Notes: a model not told the origin generated them from the letters alone. A stretch of 64,000 nt of DNA from Hepsetus odoe (GCA_017165825.1 CM029377.1:19678117-19742116), one strand, 5' to 3'. Numbered from the stretch's first letter, positions 49,201-60,823 are shown. A program made the numbers and translations.

Positions 49201-50621
49201 TCTGATCATGTGGCCAACACCCTAGCCACTAACCACCACTGCCCCTTTTTTGAAAATTATGAGCTATTAATTGTATTACTACTTAATGATGAAATCAGGA
49301 AATACACTGCACTGATATACTGGGGACTGTAGTTCTGTAATATTATAATATTATAGTTCTATAGTTACAGTGCAAAAAAACTGAGGTCCAGTGATCTTGA
49401 TTGATATTCTTGTGATCATTTTAAATGTTTCAATATGATTTAATGCACTGATAACTGAACACAGTGTACATTCAAAAGTAACCAAGACATAAAAAATATA
49501 AAATTTAAAAAGCACAATTTAACTCATCAATTCTGAAGGTGCCATATAGTCTCTTTCACTGTAAATGAGAAATACAAAATACAAATCCTGGAGTCAAGAC
49601 AGGTGGTATGGGGTTAATGCAATTATAATTGCAATATAATATGGTACATTGTGTTACAAACTGTAGTACCACTTCAAAGAGTGTCATTAATAAGGAAATA
49701 TGAAGAAGGTTTTTGACAAATTTTTTGCTTTTTCCTGTGAGAGTTTTAGCCCATTCAATCAAAGAAGGCACTGATGTTTTGGGTGAATGCCATGCTCTCA
49801 GTCAGGTATTTTGGAACTGTATAGTGAATGACGCAACAGAGGTTTGGAAATCTTTACATTATACATGCTTTAAGAACAGAGTCACATGAGCAAAAAAAAA
49901 AGGGGGGTTTGGATAAACACATGTAGTGCAACAAAACTGGTTTTATGCTTTTGAAAGCCATGACAGTCTAACGTAATTTCCTTCTCTCTTGCTCTTCCAG
50001 CTGGCATTTTCCCAGGCTGATGGTAACATGGCTCTATTCCCTATACCGCCGGTGAAAGTGAATCAGAATGTTGTGGAGAGCCAAGCTGTTCAGGAAGACT
50101 ACATCAACTCCACCTACACCCGTGGCCATCTGAATCCCAGCCACCACCACAGTGACTCCAGTGACCGCAATGCCACCTTCACCCTCACCAATGTGGTCCC
50201 TCAAAAGGCTGGCTCCAATGATGGCCCCTGGGCTACACTGGAAAATCATGTCAGCAAGACTCTCCAGAATTACTGCCTGGGGGACGCATATGTTGTGACC
50301 GGGATTATCCCGTACGAGAAAGACAGATGGCTGAAGGATGAGGGAAGAGTGGCTGTCCCTGAATACCTGTGGTCAGCATACTGCTGTCAGAACTATAGTC
50401 AAAACCTTCCAAAGAGTCTGATCATGACCTTTCCCACATACGCTGCTATTGGGAGGAATGACCCAAACAGCACAGAGGAGATCGTGCCAGTGGACCCACA
50501 CAAGAAGAAAGCCTTCCTGGGATATGACGTTCGGCCAATGACCCTCCCAACTTTGGAGACCTACCTGATGCAGCGATACGGAACACCATTCAGCGTCTTT
50601 TATGATCAGTGCTCAGGATGA
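46237..50621 (+). CDS. Secreted DNA/RNA non-specific endonuclease, ENDOD1-like
   Basis: Predicted secreted or lumenal nuclease of the DNA/RNA non-specific endonuclease (NUC, Serratia-type) family; ENDOD1-like copies are numerous in fish. Two exons, 46237-46521 and 50001-50621, join in phase 0 (CCTCAG|GTAAGT, CTTCCAG|CTG) to 301 aa. Signal peptide MKQILSTPLSGLLLLSSLLA to about residue 23. ENDOD1-like N-terminal features: CLNYFYHAWPPKGIQGTPIC and RTPWFSAYIVSPPEG. Nuclease core: YTRGHLNPSHHH, where RGH carries the catalytic histidine (about residue 138); the usual first Asp of DRGH is Thr here, and a following TLTNVVPQ holds the metal-binding Asn (about 159). Later GDAYVVTGIIP and YLWSAYCC are typical of the family. 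The frame also opens upstream at 46159 and 46192, but only Met 46237 gives a clean signal peptide. The 3.5-kb intron holds SINEs. Confidence 0.93.
47122..47450 (+). mobile_element. SINE family B interrupted by a second retroelement
   Basis: Head GTGGTCTAGTGGTAGGATAT, B box CAGGTTCAAATCCC, body TTGCTCCAGGGAGACTGCCC; the tail (GTGTCATAAATGTAAATG) resumes only after a 125-bp insertion at 47296-47420. Confidence 0.85.
47296..47420 (-). mobile_element. 5'-truncated retroelement tail nested in a SINE
   Basis: A 125-bp insert flanked by a 13-bp direct duplication GAACGTGTCAGCT (47283-47295 and 47421-47433). It begins with ATCCATCCATCC (a GGAT-type 3' terminal repeat on its own strand) and carries CCCTGGACAGGTCGCCAGCC, the same tail as in the family A long SINEs at 20897 and 49003. 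Confidence 0.9.
49003..49245 (-). mobile_element. tRNA-derived SINE family A, long form
   Basis: Reverse full-length copy: tail ATCCATATCCTGCCACTTGT and GGTTGCCAGCCCATCGCAGG, then GCTCAAGGGTACCTCAGGGC, B box GGGTTCGAATCC complement region at about 49185, and head CTAGCCACTAACCACCACTG. Confidence 0.85.
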
Positions 50622-51003
50622 TCTTCATGATTTCACTTCACAAAAAAAAAGAATCCTTTGAATGCTATAAAACAGTGGTTCTCAAACTTGGTCTTGCAGT
50701 CACTGTTTGTTTCGCATTTTAATGTTTTGCCTGCTGTCACCAATTCACTGCAGGAGCACGGACACTCAGAAAAAGTACAGAGAAAAGGGACCAGGGTTAG
50801 GAAAACTCCATATAATTATCTGTTATGGAAAAGAACACTGAATCTTTATTTAAATGGTTCTTTGGGCTGTCGTGGATCTATATACATATATAGTGTATAA
50901 ATGGACATTCACCAAAGAACATGAAGAACGTGTGAATGCATTGTTGGTGATACATTGGGTAATGCAGGGCTAGATATTTGTACTGTACTTTTTTTGTGCC
51001 ATT

Positions 51004-51007
<4 letters not shown>

Positions 51008-51036
<29 letters not shown>
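51008..51036. repeat. (TA)n microsatellite
   Basis: About 14 TA units downstream of the endonuclease gene, probably in or near its 3' UTR. Confidence 0.95.
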
Positions 51037-51189
51037 ATGTTGTTTTGGTTCACTTAGTCATTACCTATTTAGATAAAGAATGGTATTTCTTTCCCAGCAT
51101 GGGGATTTTATAATTATTGATAAGGGATTAAAACATTTTTTCATTGGTACTGAAAATGATTCAGGTGCATTTTGTGCAATATTTAGAGT

Positions 51190-51195
51190 AATAAA
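51190..51195 (+). terminator. Candidate poly(A) signal of the endonuclease gene
   Basis: AATAAA 570 bp after the stop codon. Position is reasonable for a 3' UTR end, but other signals may be used. Confidence 0.3.
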
Positions 51196-51239
51196 AGATA
51201 TATAAAATTGATTTCACCTTCTAATCAAAGACTAATACA

Positions 51240-52189
51240 AATTCTAAATGTGTGTGTGAAGTCTCAACTCTGAGCATGCTGATGATGTTGTTCCACCGTT
51301 AGATGGCAGTGTATGTAAGGAAATCAGGGCACTTGCATTTCTTTTACAATTTATGCAGGTATACAGTTAATGGAACAGCTATGTTTTGTTTGGGCAAAAA
51401 AAAAGTTATTTGTGATAATCTTCATAATATGTGGACAGTTTTTCTAAAATGTATTTTTCTAACATTAAAGTTTAAGCGATTTTTTAAATGTATTTTCTTT
51501 TTTTTCCCCTGTAAAGTCTTCATGAGATGGCTACATTTTTGCTTTGCACTTAAAATGGATGATAGAATATGGTATCAGTAAACTGCCCTTAAATAACTTT
51601 TTTTAAACAACAGGACAGTTACTGTTATTTTATTCATCAAAGCAGTGATGAAGAAAAATTAGTCACAATAGAGCATGTAATGCAAAATTACTTTCAAAAC
51701 TGTTGAGTTTTTATTTAAACAATTTACATGACTTTTCTTTATAAACAAAAAAAAAGTGCTATTTCCATTTTACTTGCTAAGTTTCAATGGCAACCTTGTA
51801 GAGGGATTTGTGTCTCCCTGTGAACCTGGTAGCTGTGCTGTTGGGAGCATGAAGCTCGTGGTGGCATCTCCAACGCAAAGGTGTCAGGAGAGGAGCCAGA
51901 CAAATAGTAATTCAAAAATCCCATAAGGTCAGTACAAAAACATTGGGGTATAACACTACTCAGCATCCCTGGACAAGTTTAATCATAACTGCAACAAAGA
52001 AGACTCAGCTGACTACTGAACCTTGGATTCAGGAGGAACAATGTAGAATCAACCCTGGGCTTAAACGACAGACCATATATGACACTTGCACAGATACTGG
52101 AAGGGTCATGGGAGCCAAGCCAGTCCACATTTGCTTTGAATATAGAAGGTTTATTGCAGGTTTATCAGTAGGATGGGGAGCCAAGATTG
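51240..52189. other. Intergenic DNA, no gene recognised
   Basis: AT-rich; short open stretches without family match. Confidence 0.45.
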
Positions 52190-52960
52190 CTTTTGAGAGC
52201 CAGTCGGTTCCTGTATAACCACAGTGAGAGCTGTTTCTGTATTCTTGGCACTAGATCAAGCACATTCTCAGTGAGTGTTGGACTTTCAGGGTTGCCCCTT
52301 GCCTCCGATTCTGTTTGGGACTTTGGGCTCATGGTTTTCAAGTTTTCAAGTCACTGTCAGGGGATGGAGGGTGTCCAGTAGGGTTACCTCAGGATTGCAT
52401 CTTAGCTTTTTTCAGGTTATGTGGCTCTGTTGACTTCATGCTATGAGGTGGTTTGCCCCGCTTGATCTTGAACACTAGTGAGGGTAATATGGAGCAGGAG
52501 ATTAATAGATTTATCAGGACAGTGGTTGCAGTTATGCAGTTGCTGTACTGTAGCATTGTGTTGAAAGTGGGAGTTGAATCAGGTAAAGCTCTCAATTTAG
52601 CCTTGCTCATGCTCATGAGCTCTGCGAAGGGATTGGGGAAAAAAAGATTGCAACTACAAGTGGTTGTAATGAGGTTCCTCTCTGAGGTAATGAGGCTGGG
52701 CACAACCTTATGGAATGGGTGAGGAGCGCTGACATTTGGGAGGAAATTGAGGTGGAGCCGCTTCTACTCCCTATTGAAAAGAGCCAGCTGAAGTGGTTCA
52801 GGCATTTTGTTAGGATGCCTCCAGGGCACCTCCAAGTGGAGGTCTTCCTGGCCCAACCAACTGGGAGGAGATCTCCTCAGCCAGCTATCACCGCTACTGG
52901 TTTGGAAAATAGATGTATAGATAGATGGAAGGATGGATGGGACTAACATATTGACAGAAA
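52190..52960 (+). mobile_element. Degraded LINE, C-terminal coding remnant
   Basis: The clearest part is at 52710-52900: VEPLLLPIEKSQLKWFRHF and VRMPPGHLQVEVF with PTGRRS, the end of fish LINE ORF2 proteins (consensus resembles RWFGHLVRMPPGR). Upstream text from about 52190 is consistent with older RT remnants but not resolvable. Confidence 0.6.
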
Positions 52961-53732
52961 ATAAATCATAATAAATCTTCCACATTTTATGTAATAAAAT
53001 TTTTATGTCAGTTCGACTTAAAGTTGCACAGTCCTTTTCACACAAAAAAAAACAACAACAAAAGAAAATGAAAAGTGGGTTTAGATCCATAGTCAGCATT
53101 GCTGAGGGTGACAGGGACTGGAAAATCTTCCTCCTAACATGAGAAGGAAATACTAAGAGGAGCCAAGACACATTGTGAGAATATTTAATGAAAATCATAC
53201 ATCATTCTAACCTGGTCCACCACATCTAAGTTCTGCAAAACATGTGCTTGCACAGCATTTAATTGCATTGCCAGTAGCTTTGAAGGACCCCTCTGGTAGT
53301 CTGTTATTGCAGAAGCCAGGATGATAGGTCATGGAGGATGTGATGGCGATCACCTTGCTGCGGCAGAGACCCAGCTTGCAGAAGACTTCCTACAGGGGGT
53401 CAAGACCTTCATGGTACCGCAGGCTATGTTGTCATCTTCAGTCAAGAAGCAGATGTCAGTTGTAGTGGAGCGGCCTGTAGGCTGCAGGGTGTCTGAGCAG
53501 TAGCCACCAGAACAAGAACAAAGCAGGAAAGGACAGAAAGATGCAAAAGGAGACAAAAAAACTGATAGAACGTGGGAAACAAAAACACGATAGCTATGAC
53601 TACCATGGTAGAATGGAATCATTAAGAATAAGAGGGTAATATCAAGTAGATGATTTTGGTTAGCTACGGAACAAGGTGAATGATAATGTAATAACCAATG
53701 CTCAGCAGAATGATACAATTCACATACTACCG
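52961..53732. other. Intergenic DNA, no gene recognised
   Basis: Overlapping open stretches at 53321-53503 (+) and 53350-53718 (-) have no family match. Confidence 0.4.
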
Positions 53733-53948
53733 CGGCAGTGGTGGCCTAGTCGTTAAGGAGTTTGGCCACAGGCTCGGAAAGATTGTGGGTTCAAACCCCT
53801 TGCCAGAAGGTTTCCCTGAGGTACCCTTGAGCAAGGTACCGTCACCGCTCCATGGGCGCTTTCATAGATGCCCAGTGTGTGTTTGTGCATGGGTTAAATG
53901 CAGAGGTCCAATTTTGTTGTGGTTCAATAAATAGTCACTTTCACTTCA
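53733..53948 (+). mobile_element. tRNA-derived SINE family A, short-tail form
   Basis: GTGGCCTAGTCGTTAAGGAG head, GGGTTCAAACCCC B box, CCCTGAGGTACCCTTGAGCA body and a tail with GTTAAATGCAGAGG and AATAGTCACTTTCACTT. Confidence 0.85.
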
Positions 53949-55066
53949 ATTGTTAAAAATATAGCAGTCATCATACGCAATTAGATTTTACCATTATAAC
54001 ATATCCTAACTATATTTTGTGTATCCCAGACACTCTAGCATGCTGAAAGGGAGTAAAATGTGGCATTCCCAACATACAAGTAATTTTTAAATAAAATAAA
54101 ATTTAAATCAGAAGCGTTCTGTTTAACATTATAAAATAAAAGTTGTTTTTTTTTCTTCAAGGTTTTCCCCAAACATGGACAGCAGTGTGGATAAAATTTT
54201 AGGACAGCATATTCAATTCACTGTCTTTCTCTCAAACACTTTCGCAGTCAGTGGCAAGACCCTCCTCAGGCTGTGGCTATATTTGCTCTATGTTGTCTCA
54301 GCATTTATGGTCTACATAATGTAACATGATGTGAAATTAGCATTTGGCATGTTTAATGTTGTTTTTAAGTTGATGGTCCATCTAGTCAACAGCTCAGTAT
54401 TGCACTATTGGCCAAGTTTGGATCAGACTTCAGCAGATGTATGACATGACACTGCTAAGCTACATATGTGTATGTATGTTTGTGTGTGGGGGGGGGGGTG
54501 TGTTTGTGAGCAAGCAATTCACCTACACTCTACATTGTCAATTTTACCAGCTCCACTATGTAGGTGCATTTAATAGTTCATCATTACAGGCTGTTGTTTA
54601 TCTGTTTCTATGCATTATGATTATGAGTTGGCTCCTTTATTCTATTCAACAATGGTCAGGAGATGTTTAGCACAGCAGTGACACTGACATGGTCATTTCA
54701 AGCTAATGTGTGATTGCTGCACAGAGATCACACACAGCAGAGCTTTAAAGGGATAAGTGTCACTGCTGGACTGAGAATACTTAATCAAGCAAAATATCTA
54801 GAAAATGAAAATAGTGGGGAGCAAGGGGACACAAAACTCATTCAGTCCTGCTGTATGTAATCCCCTCTGCATGAACACACACACACTCACACACACACAC
54901 GCACATACACACACACCACACAAGATGCTGGTATGCACTTAGCAGTTACAGTTACACTCTAGTATTGGCTTCAGAATCACCAATATTCTAATCATCAGTC
55001 TGATTATCTGTAATAATCTCCACGTGTTCCTCCACCGCTTCATACCTTAAGTTCGTTTGAAATATA
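53949..55066. other. Intergenic DNA, no gene recognised
   Basis: Contains a G run (54488-54497) and (CA)n tracts near 54880-54920. Confidence 0.45.
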
Positions 55067-55584
55067 TACAGTACTGTGCAAAAGTTTTAGGCAGGTGTGG
55101 AAAAAATGCTGTAAACAAAGAATGCTTTCAGAAATAGAAATAATGATTGTTTATTTTGATCAATTTACAAAATGCAAAGTGAGCGAACAAAAGAAAAATC
55201 TAAATCAGATCAATATTTGGTGTTACTACCTTCTGCCTTCAAACCAGCATCAGTTCTTCTAGGTACACTTGCACAAAGTCAGGGATTCTGTAGGATTATA
55301 GTCGGTGTATGATCAACCAATTTTATCAAACAGGTGCTGATGATCATCAATGTCACACGGAGGTTGAAGCACAGTCATGTTTGGAACAACCGACCAGCCG
55401 AGTTCCTTCAAAAACTGTGTGCAAGTGTACCTAGAAGAACTGATGCTGTTTTGATTTCTCTTTTGTTCATTTACTGCATTTTGTTGATTGATGCAAATAA
55501 ATTATTAACACTTCCATTCCTGAAAGCATTCTTTGTTTACAGCATTTTTCCCACACCTGCCTAAAACTTTTGCACAGTACTGTA
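55067..55584. mobile_element. Tc1/mariner-type non-autonomous element, copy 2
   Basis: TA-flanked, starts CAGTACTGTGCAAAAG and ends CACAGTACTG. Nearly identical in order and strand to 20177-20732, but lacks about 40 bp following CTGATGCTGTTTTGA. No transposase. Confidence 0.9.
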
Positions 55585-55924
55585 TATCGTGAGTACTTCC
55601 ACAATACTGAACAACTGCATGCACCAGTAAAGACACATAGACAAACAGTCAACAAGCATTATGTAGTACAAACAAGTAGCTGGTTGGTCATTTGCACCTT
55701 ATAATTTATATTATATTATCATTTATCTTTTGTCAGTATTTTCTTTTCTCTCTGTACCCGTTCTTCTTCATTACTGTATTTTTGCAAACACTGGCAACAA
55801 AAAGTAAAATAAATCAATGTATTCATTTAGATACTTTTGTTTTGACAGCCTGGTCAAAACCTCAAAAACACAAAATATCTAGTGAGGTGCACTTGCAGCC
55901 TGGGCTTGAAGAGTGTGTGTGTGT

Positions 55925-55925
<1 letters not shown>

Positions 55926-55979
<54 letters not shown>
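55926..55979. repeat. (GA)n microsatellite
   Basis: About 26 GA units; the flanks up to 56842 show no gene. Confidence 0.95.
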
Positions 55980-55981
<2 letters not shown>

Positions 55982-56842
55982 GATGGGTGTATGAGGCTGT
56001 GATGAGCGCTCTGGGTGTCAGCATTGTACTGTGTCTGATGCTGAGAGGAAGAGACAGCTGCTTATTCTGATGTTACCAGCTCTGCTTTACTATTCCTCCA
56101 GTTTTAGATGTGACGTACACACATATAGTCTATCACACCCTCAGTCACACACCTTTTAACAAACCCACCAATGGGTTTGCCTCTGTCTGTGCTTCCTGTT
56201 ACACAACAATAGTACACTCAGTTGCAGCTACAGTCTAAAAGTCAGTGGATGACGGATGTGGTAATGCGTGTGGTGCCTGATATGTGTATAAGTAAGCTCT
56301 CGTATGTGTTGCTTTATTTGCCTTGGGTTAGACTACAGCTGAGTAACAGTACACTTAATCTTAATCTCAGCCTCAGTAACCAAAAAGCAATCTTTCTGCT
56401 TTTATAATTTATTTTAGTGCGCCTATAGAAGTGTGCCTATAGTCTTATGTTTAATAAAATCTCAAGACATAACATCATACATAACACCACGTTATATTAT
56501 TATTATATAGATATGTTAAATTACATAGAACATAGGGCTTTGTGCATCTTACCAGCAAGTTTTTCAAGTGAACAAGCATTGAACAGAAAGTTGTTGTTTT
56601 TTTTATTGAGCTGCATTAAGGGCTTATGTTGGTTGCATACACTTTATATTTAATAATGAAATTAATGCATCTTTATGTTACGATCTGGAGGTTGACTTAG
56701 CCAGTTCACAACTTTCCATTTTACCCTTATGAAGTTCATTGTTAGCATGGCAGTGTGCTGCATGATAAAATTTATGATTAGTCTGGAAGGAAGAGATATT
56801 GCACTAAGAAAATGCATGACGTCACACAGTTCTTCACATAAT

Positions 56843-57083
56843 GCGGTGGCCTAGTGGTTAGGGAGTTTGACGCTGGATCAGAAGGTCATGGGTTCGAATC
56901 GCAGAGCAGTAGGTTGCCCTGAAGTACCCTTGGGCAAAATACCCGTCCCCATCCTGCTCCCCTGTGCTTTCAATAGCTCTCCTCACTGGATGTGTGTATA
57001 TGGGTAAAATGCAGAGGCTGAATTTCACAGTGTGCTGTGCTGTGTTTCACAATGACAAAAAATAGTCACTTTCACTTTCATCT
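56843..57083 (+). mobile_element. tRNA-derived SINE family A, short-tail form
   Basis: GGTGGCCTAGTGGTTAGGGA head, GGGTTCGAATC B box, GGTTGCCCTGAAGTACCCTT body, tail GGGTAAAATGCAGAGG and AAATAGTCACTTTCACTTTC. Confidence 0.87.
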
Positions 57084-57487
57084 AAGCTGAAGGCTAGCTG
57101 GGCTGTCTGATCCCTCAAAAGAGCTACTGAAACACAAACTGATGAAAAAGTTAATGCTGTCTGTGATTGAAAGGTTTCAGAACGCACTATGCATCACAGT
57201 TTGCTGCAGATTGGTCAGGGTGCAGATTGGTCAGTGCAAAGCACCTAAACTGGAAATGTGAGAGAACTAGATTGTAAAGCAAAAATTGAGGGTGGCCTGT
57301 TCAAATGAATTGTGTTCCTTTCACATCATTTGGACAGCAGACACGATGTTCTACTACCTTATGATTCCTGATCCTTCACAGATGACATTTAAACATTGCC
57401 TCAAACCAGCTATACTAACTTATGGTAGAAGTATTTTATAATGGGTATGGTAATGTACCTTGCTACACTGGAAAATAAGACAAAGAC

Positions 57488-57545
57488 TTGGACTCCCCAG
57501 CTCTCAATCCTATCGAGCATCTGTGGGATATTCTGCGGCATCGCG
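57488..57545 (+). pseudogene. Tc1 transposase fragment
   Basis: LDSPALNPIEHLWDILRHR, the block around the third catalytic residue (E in NPIEHLWD) of Tc1-like transposases. Only about 19 codons; no other transposase text nearby. Confidence 0.75.
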
Positions 57546-57562
57546 GTAGCTATGGTTAGAAA

Positions 57563-57625
57563 TGAGGCCCTAGGATCAGAAGGTTGTGGGTTTGAATCCC
57601 AAACCAGTAAAAAGCTGCCTTGAAG
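57563..57625 (+). mobile_element. SINE fragment (family A B-box region)
   Basis: AGGATCAGAAGGTTGTGGGT then TTTGAATCCC and CTGCCTTGAAGTA, matching the centre of the copy at 56843. Confidence 0.6.
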
Positions 57626-57833
57626 TAGAGAAAGTCAGGAAATAAACTTTGTTTTTAATATTTTTATAATGGTTCTTGCTTCATTTTAGCTAGATTTTAG
57701 TGTATCTTTGAACACACACAAGCTTCAATCATGTCCTCTTTCTGGCTCTGCCTGGGGTCTGACCATTATATTGTTGCTTTCAAGAAAAATTAAATTACAA
57801 GTTAGCAATTTGCCCTCGCATATTTTTTTCCAG

Positions 57834-58139
57834 GCGTACAAACATGACCAGGATGTGCCTTTCTGGACTCTTGGACAGACTCGGGGGGGTTGTTGTTCTT
57901 CCCTCATGAGACAGGGAAGATGGGCAGGCGGAGCTGTGGGACCAGCAGAAGATGAAAGAAGAATCTCCACAATGTGCTGTCACATTTCCGTTAGGCCTAG
58001 TCCAGGGCAAAGAGGGCTCTCTAGTCGGCGACAGAGACTAGCTCCCAGGACCACTGCCTGCTTCCGTGGCTGCAAACAGCCAATGACAAAACATCCTCTG
58101 CCCCTTAAGCAACCCATAACTATGCTCCTCCAACACTGA
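57834..58139 (+). CDS. Unrecognised single-exon-like open frame
   Basis: I do not recognise this. A strong acceptor (TATTTTTTTCCAG) opens 101 codons beginning AYKHDQDVPFWTLGQTRGG and ending in a stop. The predicted peptide is rich in Arg, Gly, Pro and Cys (CC twice) with possible dibasic RR sites. That could be a terminal exon of a small secreted precursor or simply chance in a locally GC-rich stretch. No upstream partner exon found. Confidence 0.2.
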   Translation, partial: AYKHDQDVPFWTLGQTRGGCCSSLMRQGRWAGGAVGPAEDERRISTMCCHISVRPSPGQRGLSSRRQRLAPRTTACFRGCKQPMTKHPLPLKQPITMLLQH

Positions 58140-58979
58140 GACTCCTCAGTGTCCCACATGGAGGGGGATGGGGGACAAATAAATAAATGAAGTCTAGAGT
58201 CAAATAACTTGAGTCATAATGTGTAGTATTAGACACTAGTGAAGGGGGGGGCAATATGGCCATGTCCTCAGTGTAAACTGTTCCGAGTTGGGGATGGGGC
58301 TCAATCTGAAAAGGTCGTGTTATTTAGACCATCTGCAGAAGGACACATATGATTCTGTATTTCTGCTTACAACGCAGCAAGTGATGTAACAATTATTAAT
58401 CTACAATGAAAACTAAAGGCTATTGTTAAAACTAAGCCTAAAACTATTCCAGACATGCTGATGAACAAAAAAGTAAGAAGAGCCACATAATTAATATTCT
58501 GGGTTCTGGTGGTTTGAAGAAAGTGGAGAAATGTTATTTATTAGTTTATTACTAGTGTTAGACATTTAATATCACACATTGACATATGTAAAAAATATAT
58601 ATCAGAGACAGTTACTTATCCAAGTGTTGAAAAAAATAATCTCTGGGAATCTGTAACAGAGATTTTATTGAATGTCCAGTAGGTGTACCATTACTGAACA
58701 ATTTTTTGCTGCACAACATATGCAGCATTCAACATGTGTGCATTCACAATACAAAGACTGTTGTCCAAATATTTGAGTGGCGGACTATTTTTAGTACAAT
58801 GCCATGGTAGGGGGTGTGGGACCAGTATGAGTCTCAAGCACAGAAGTGTTCAAGTATTAGAATTCCTCAGATTAAGCTTTAGATTTACTTGAGAATGATC
58901 TCCCATCCAAAAATATCCATTCTTTGACCATTTTGAGGTCAGAAGCTGACAAATACTCACAAGCACTGCAGCAGAATGA
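58140..58979. other. Intergenic DNA, no gene recognised
   Basis: Nothing supported beyond AT-rich sequence. Confidence 0.45.
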
Positions 58980-59104
58980 GAAAGAGACCGATGCTCTGCT
59001 CTGACTCATTGGGACCTTTAAACACTTGAGCCAATGAGGCATACCTGATGTCCTAATGAGGAGCCAGGTGTCCCCAGTCAGAGCAGGGTGCTGCAAGTGT
59101 GACA
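58980..59104 (-). repeat. LTR-like retroelement fragment
   Basis: On the minus strand it begins TGTCACACTTG and has CTCTGACTG and CAATGAGTCAGAGCAGAGC in the same order as 11309-11455, so both are pieces of one family. Confidence 0.45.
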
Positions 59105-59227
59105 ACAACAAATATGATTGTTTTTATTATTTTTACATAAAGATTCATAAGGCTTCATTATACCCATGTGAAGCCATTCTCTTTTAGAAGCCTTCATAAA
59201 TCCTACAACTTCAACTGTTAATTTAGG

Positions 59228-60270
59228 TTAAGAAAAAAGGTGAGGATTAATGAACAGCAGTATGCTTTAATGCCGACAAAGAGCACCACAGATTTAATGT
59301 TGGCTCTGAGGGTGTTTGATGGAGAAGTACAGAGAAGGTCAGAAGGGTTGCATTGTGCCCTTGTGGACTTGGAGAAGAAAGCATATGCCGGAGTGGCTTG
59401 GGAAGAGAGTTGTGGTTGTATGAAGTCAGGTGTTGCTAGAAAAGTATGTGAGAGTAGTTCAGGATATGTATGACAGTATGGCAGTGTGACAGTGGTGAGA
59501 TCTGCAGTGGGAGTGACAGATGCATTTTGGGAAGAGGTTGGATTAAATCAAGGATCAGCGTTGAGCCCACTCTTGTTTATATAAACAATAATGGGACAGG
59601 TTGCGGACAAGGTTAGACAGGAGTCCCTATGGACGATAATGTTTGCTGATGATATTGTGACCTGTAGTGAGAGTAGGGAGTAGCGAGGAGAACCTGGAGA
59701 GATGAGGAATGATAGTGAGTAGGACAAATTCATGAGTGTGAATGAGTGTGAAAGAGAGGTGAAGAAGAGTTATCCAAGAGTCCAGAAAAGTGAAGAGTCC
59801 AGGTAGGTTGGAATAGGTGGAGAAGAGTGACTGGAGTGATTTACAGGACAAATGGGTGCCGAGTGAGAGAGTGAAGGGAAGGTTTGCAGGACAGTAGTGA
59901 GAGGCAGAGCTGGGGGTGTCAGAGTTAAAAGATGCTGAGATTTTCATTGGGTGTGATGAGGATGGACGGGATTAGAAATGAATATATTAGAGGGACAGTT
60001 CAGGTTAGACTGTTTGGAGACAAAGTTAGAGAGGCAAGGTGGCATTGGTTTGGACATGTCCAGAGGAGAGATTATTTTTGAGGAGTTTGTTGAGCATGGA
60101 GCTGCCAGGAAAGAGGAAAAGAGGAAGACCAAAGAGGAGGTTTATGGACGTGGTGAGAGAGGACATTAAGGTGGTCAGTTTGAAGGAGGAAGATGCAGAG
60201 CACTGAAAGAAATAGAGACAGTTGATCTGCTGTGGGGACCCCTAAATAGCCGAAAGACAAAGAACCTAGT
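59228..60270 (+). mobile_element. RTE-like LINE fragment, RT to 3' end
   Basis: RT text EQQYALMPTKSTTDLMLALR, then CALVDLEKKAY, MKSGVARKV, GSALSPLLFI, the catalytic box as MFADDIV at about 59640, then C-terminal RNEYIRGTVQVRLFGDKVRE and FGHVQRRDYF, and a 3' end with CTGTGGGGACCCCTAAATAG. Stops and frame changes throughout; 5' truncated. It resembles the fish RTE/BovB-like group by its VDLEKAYD-type and RWFGHVQRR blocks. Confidence 0.85.
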
Positions 60271-60665
60271 AAAACCATTAACTAAACAAAGGTTCCCTGT
60301 TTAATTACAAGTGGTGCTGGTTGTGCAGAAGCTGATAGCTCGAGCAAAATGCCCATGTACACCACAGAGTAGGATGAATTGTGAATTCGTCACTGGACCA
60401 TAGGATATTCAACACCACTCCTTAACTTGTTTCTTGATTCTTTAAACCTCCAACTCAACAGAATTACATTTATTATTTGTAATGAAGCATTCATGGTGAG
60501 TCAGGTCTTATTTATAGAGACTTTGTGACAAAAAGGCAAGCAAAACCAACGTAGTGCCTAGACATTACTACATCGCAGCTCTTTCTCTCTCTCTTTTTAT
60601 ATCTATTCTATATCTTCTTCACCACTTGTCTTTTTGTCAACGCCATCGTCTCCAACCAGCATAGT

Positions 60666-60704
<39 letters not shown>

Positions 60705-60775
60705 TTTGCATTTTTTAAATATATATTTATATATATATACACACACACACACACAAACATATATATATATATATA

Positions 60776-60823
<48 letters not shown>

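Noticed and set aside
57834..58139. Orexin precursor (human HCRT is in the same 17q21 region)
   Set aside because: No orexin A/B motifs or GKR/GRR amidation layout visible.
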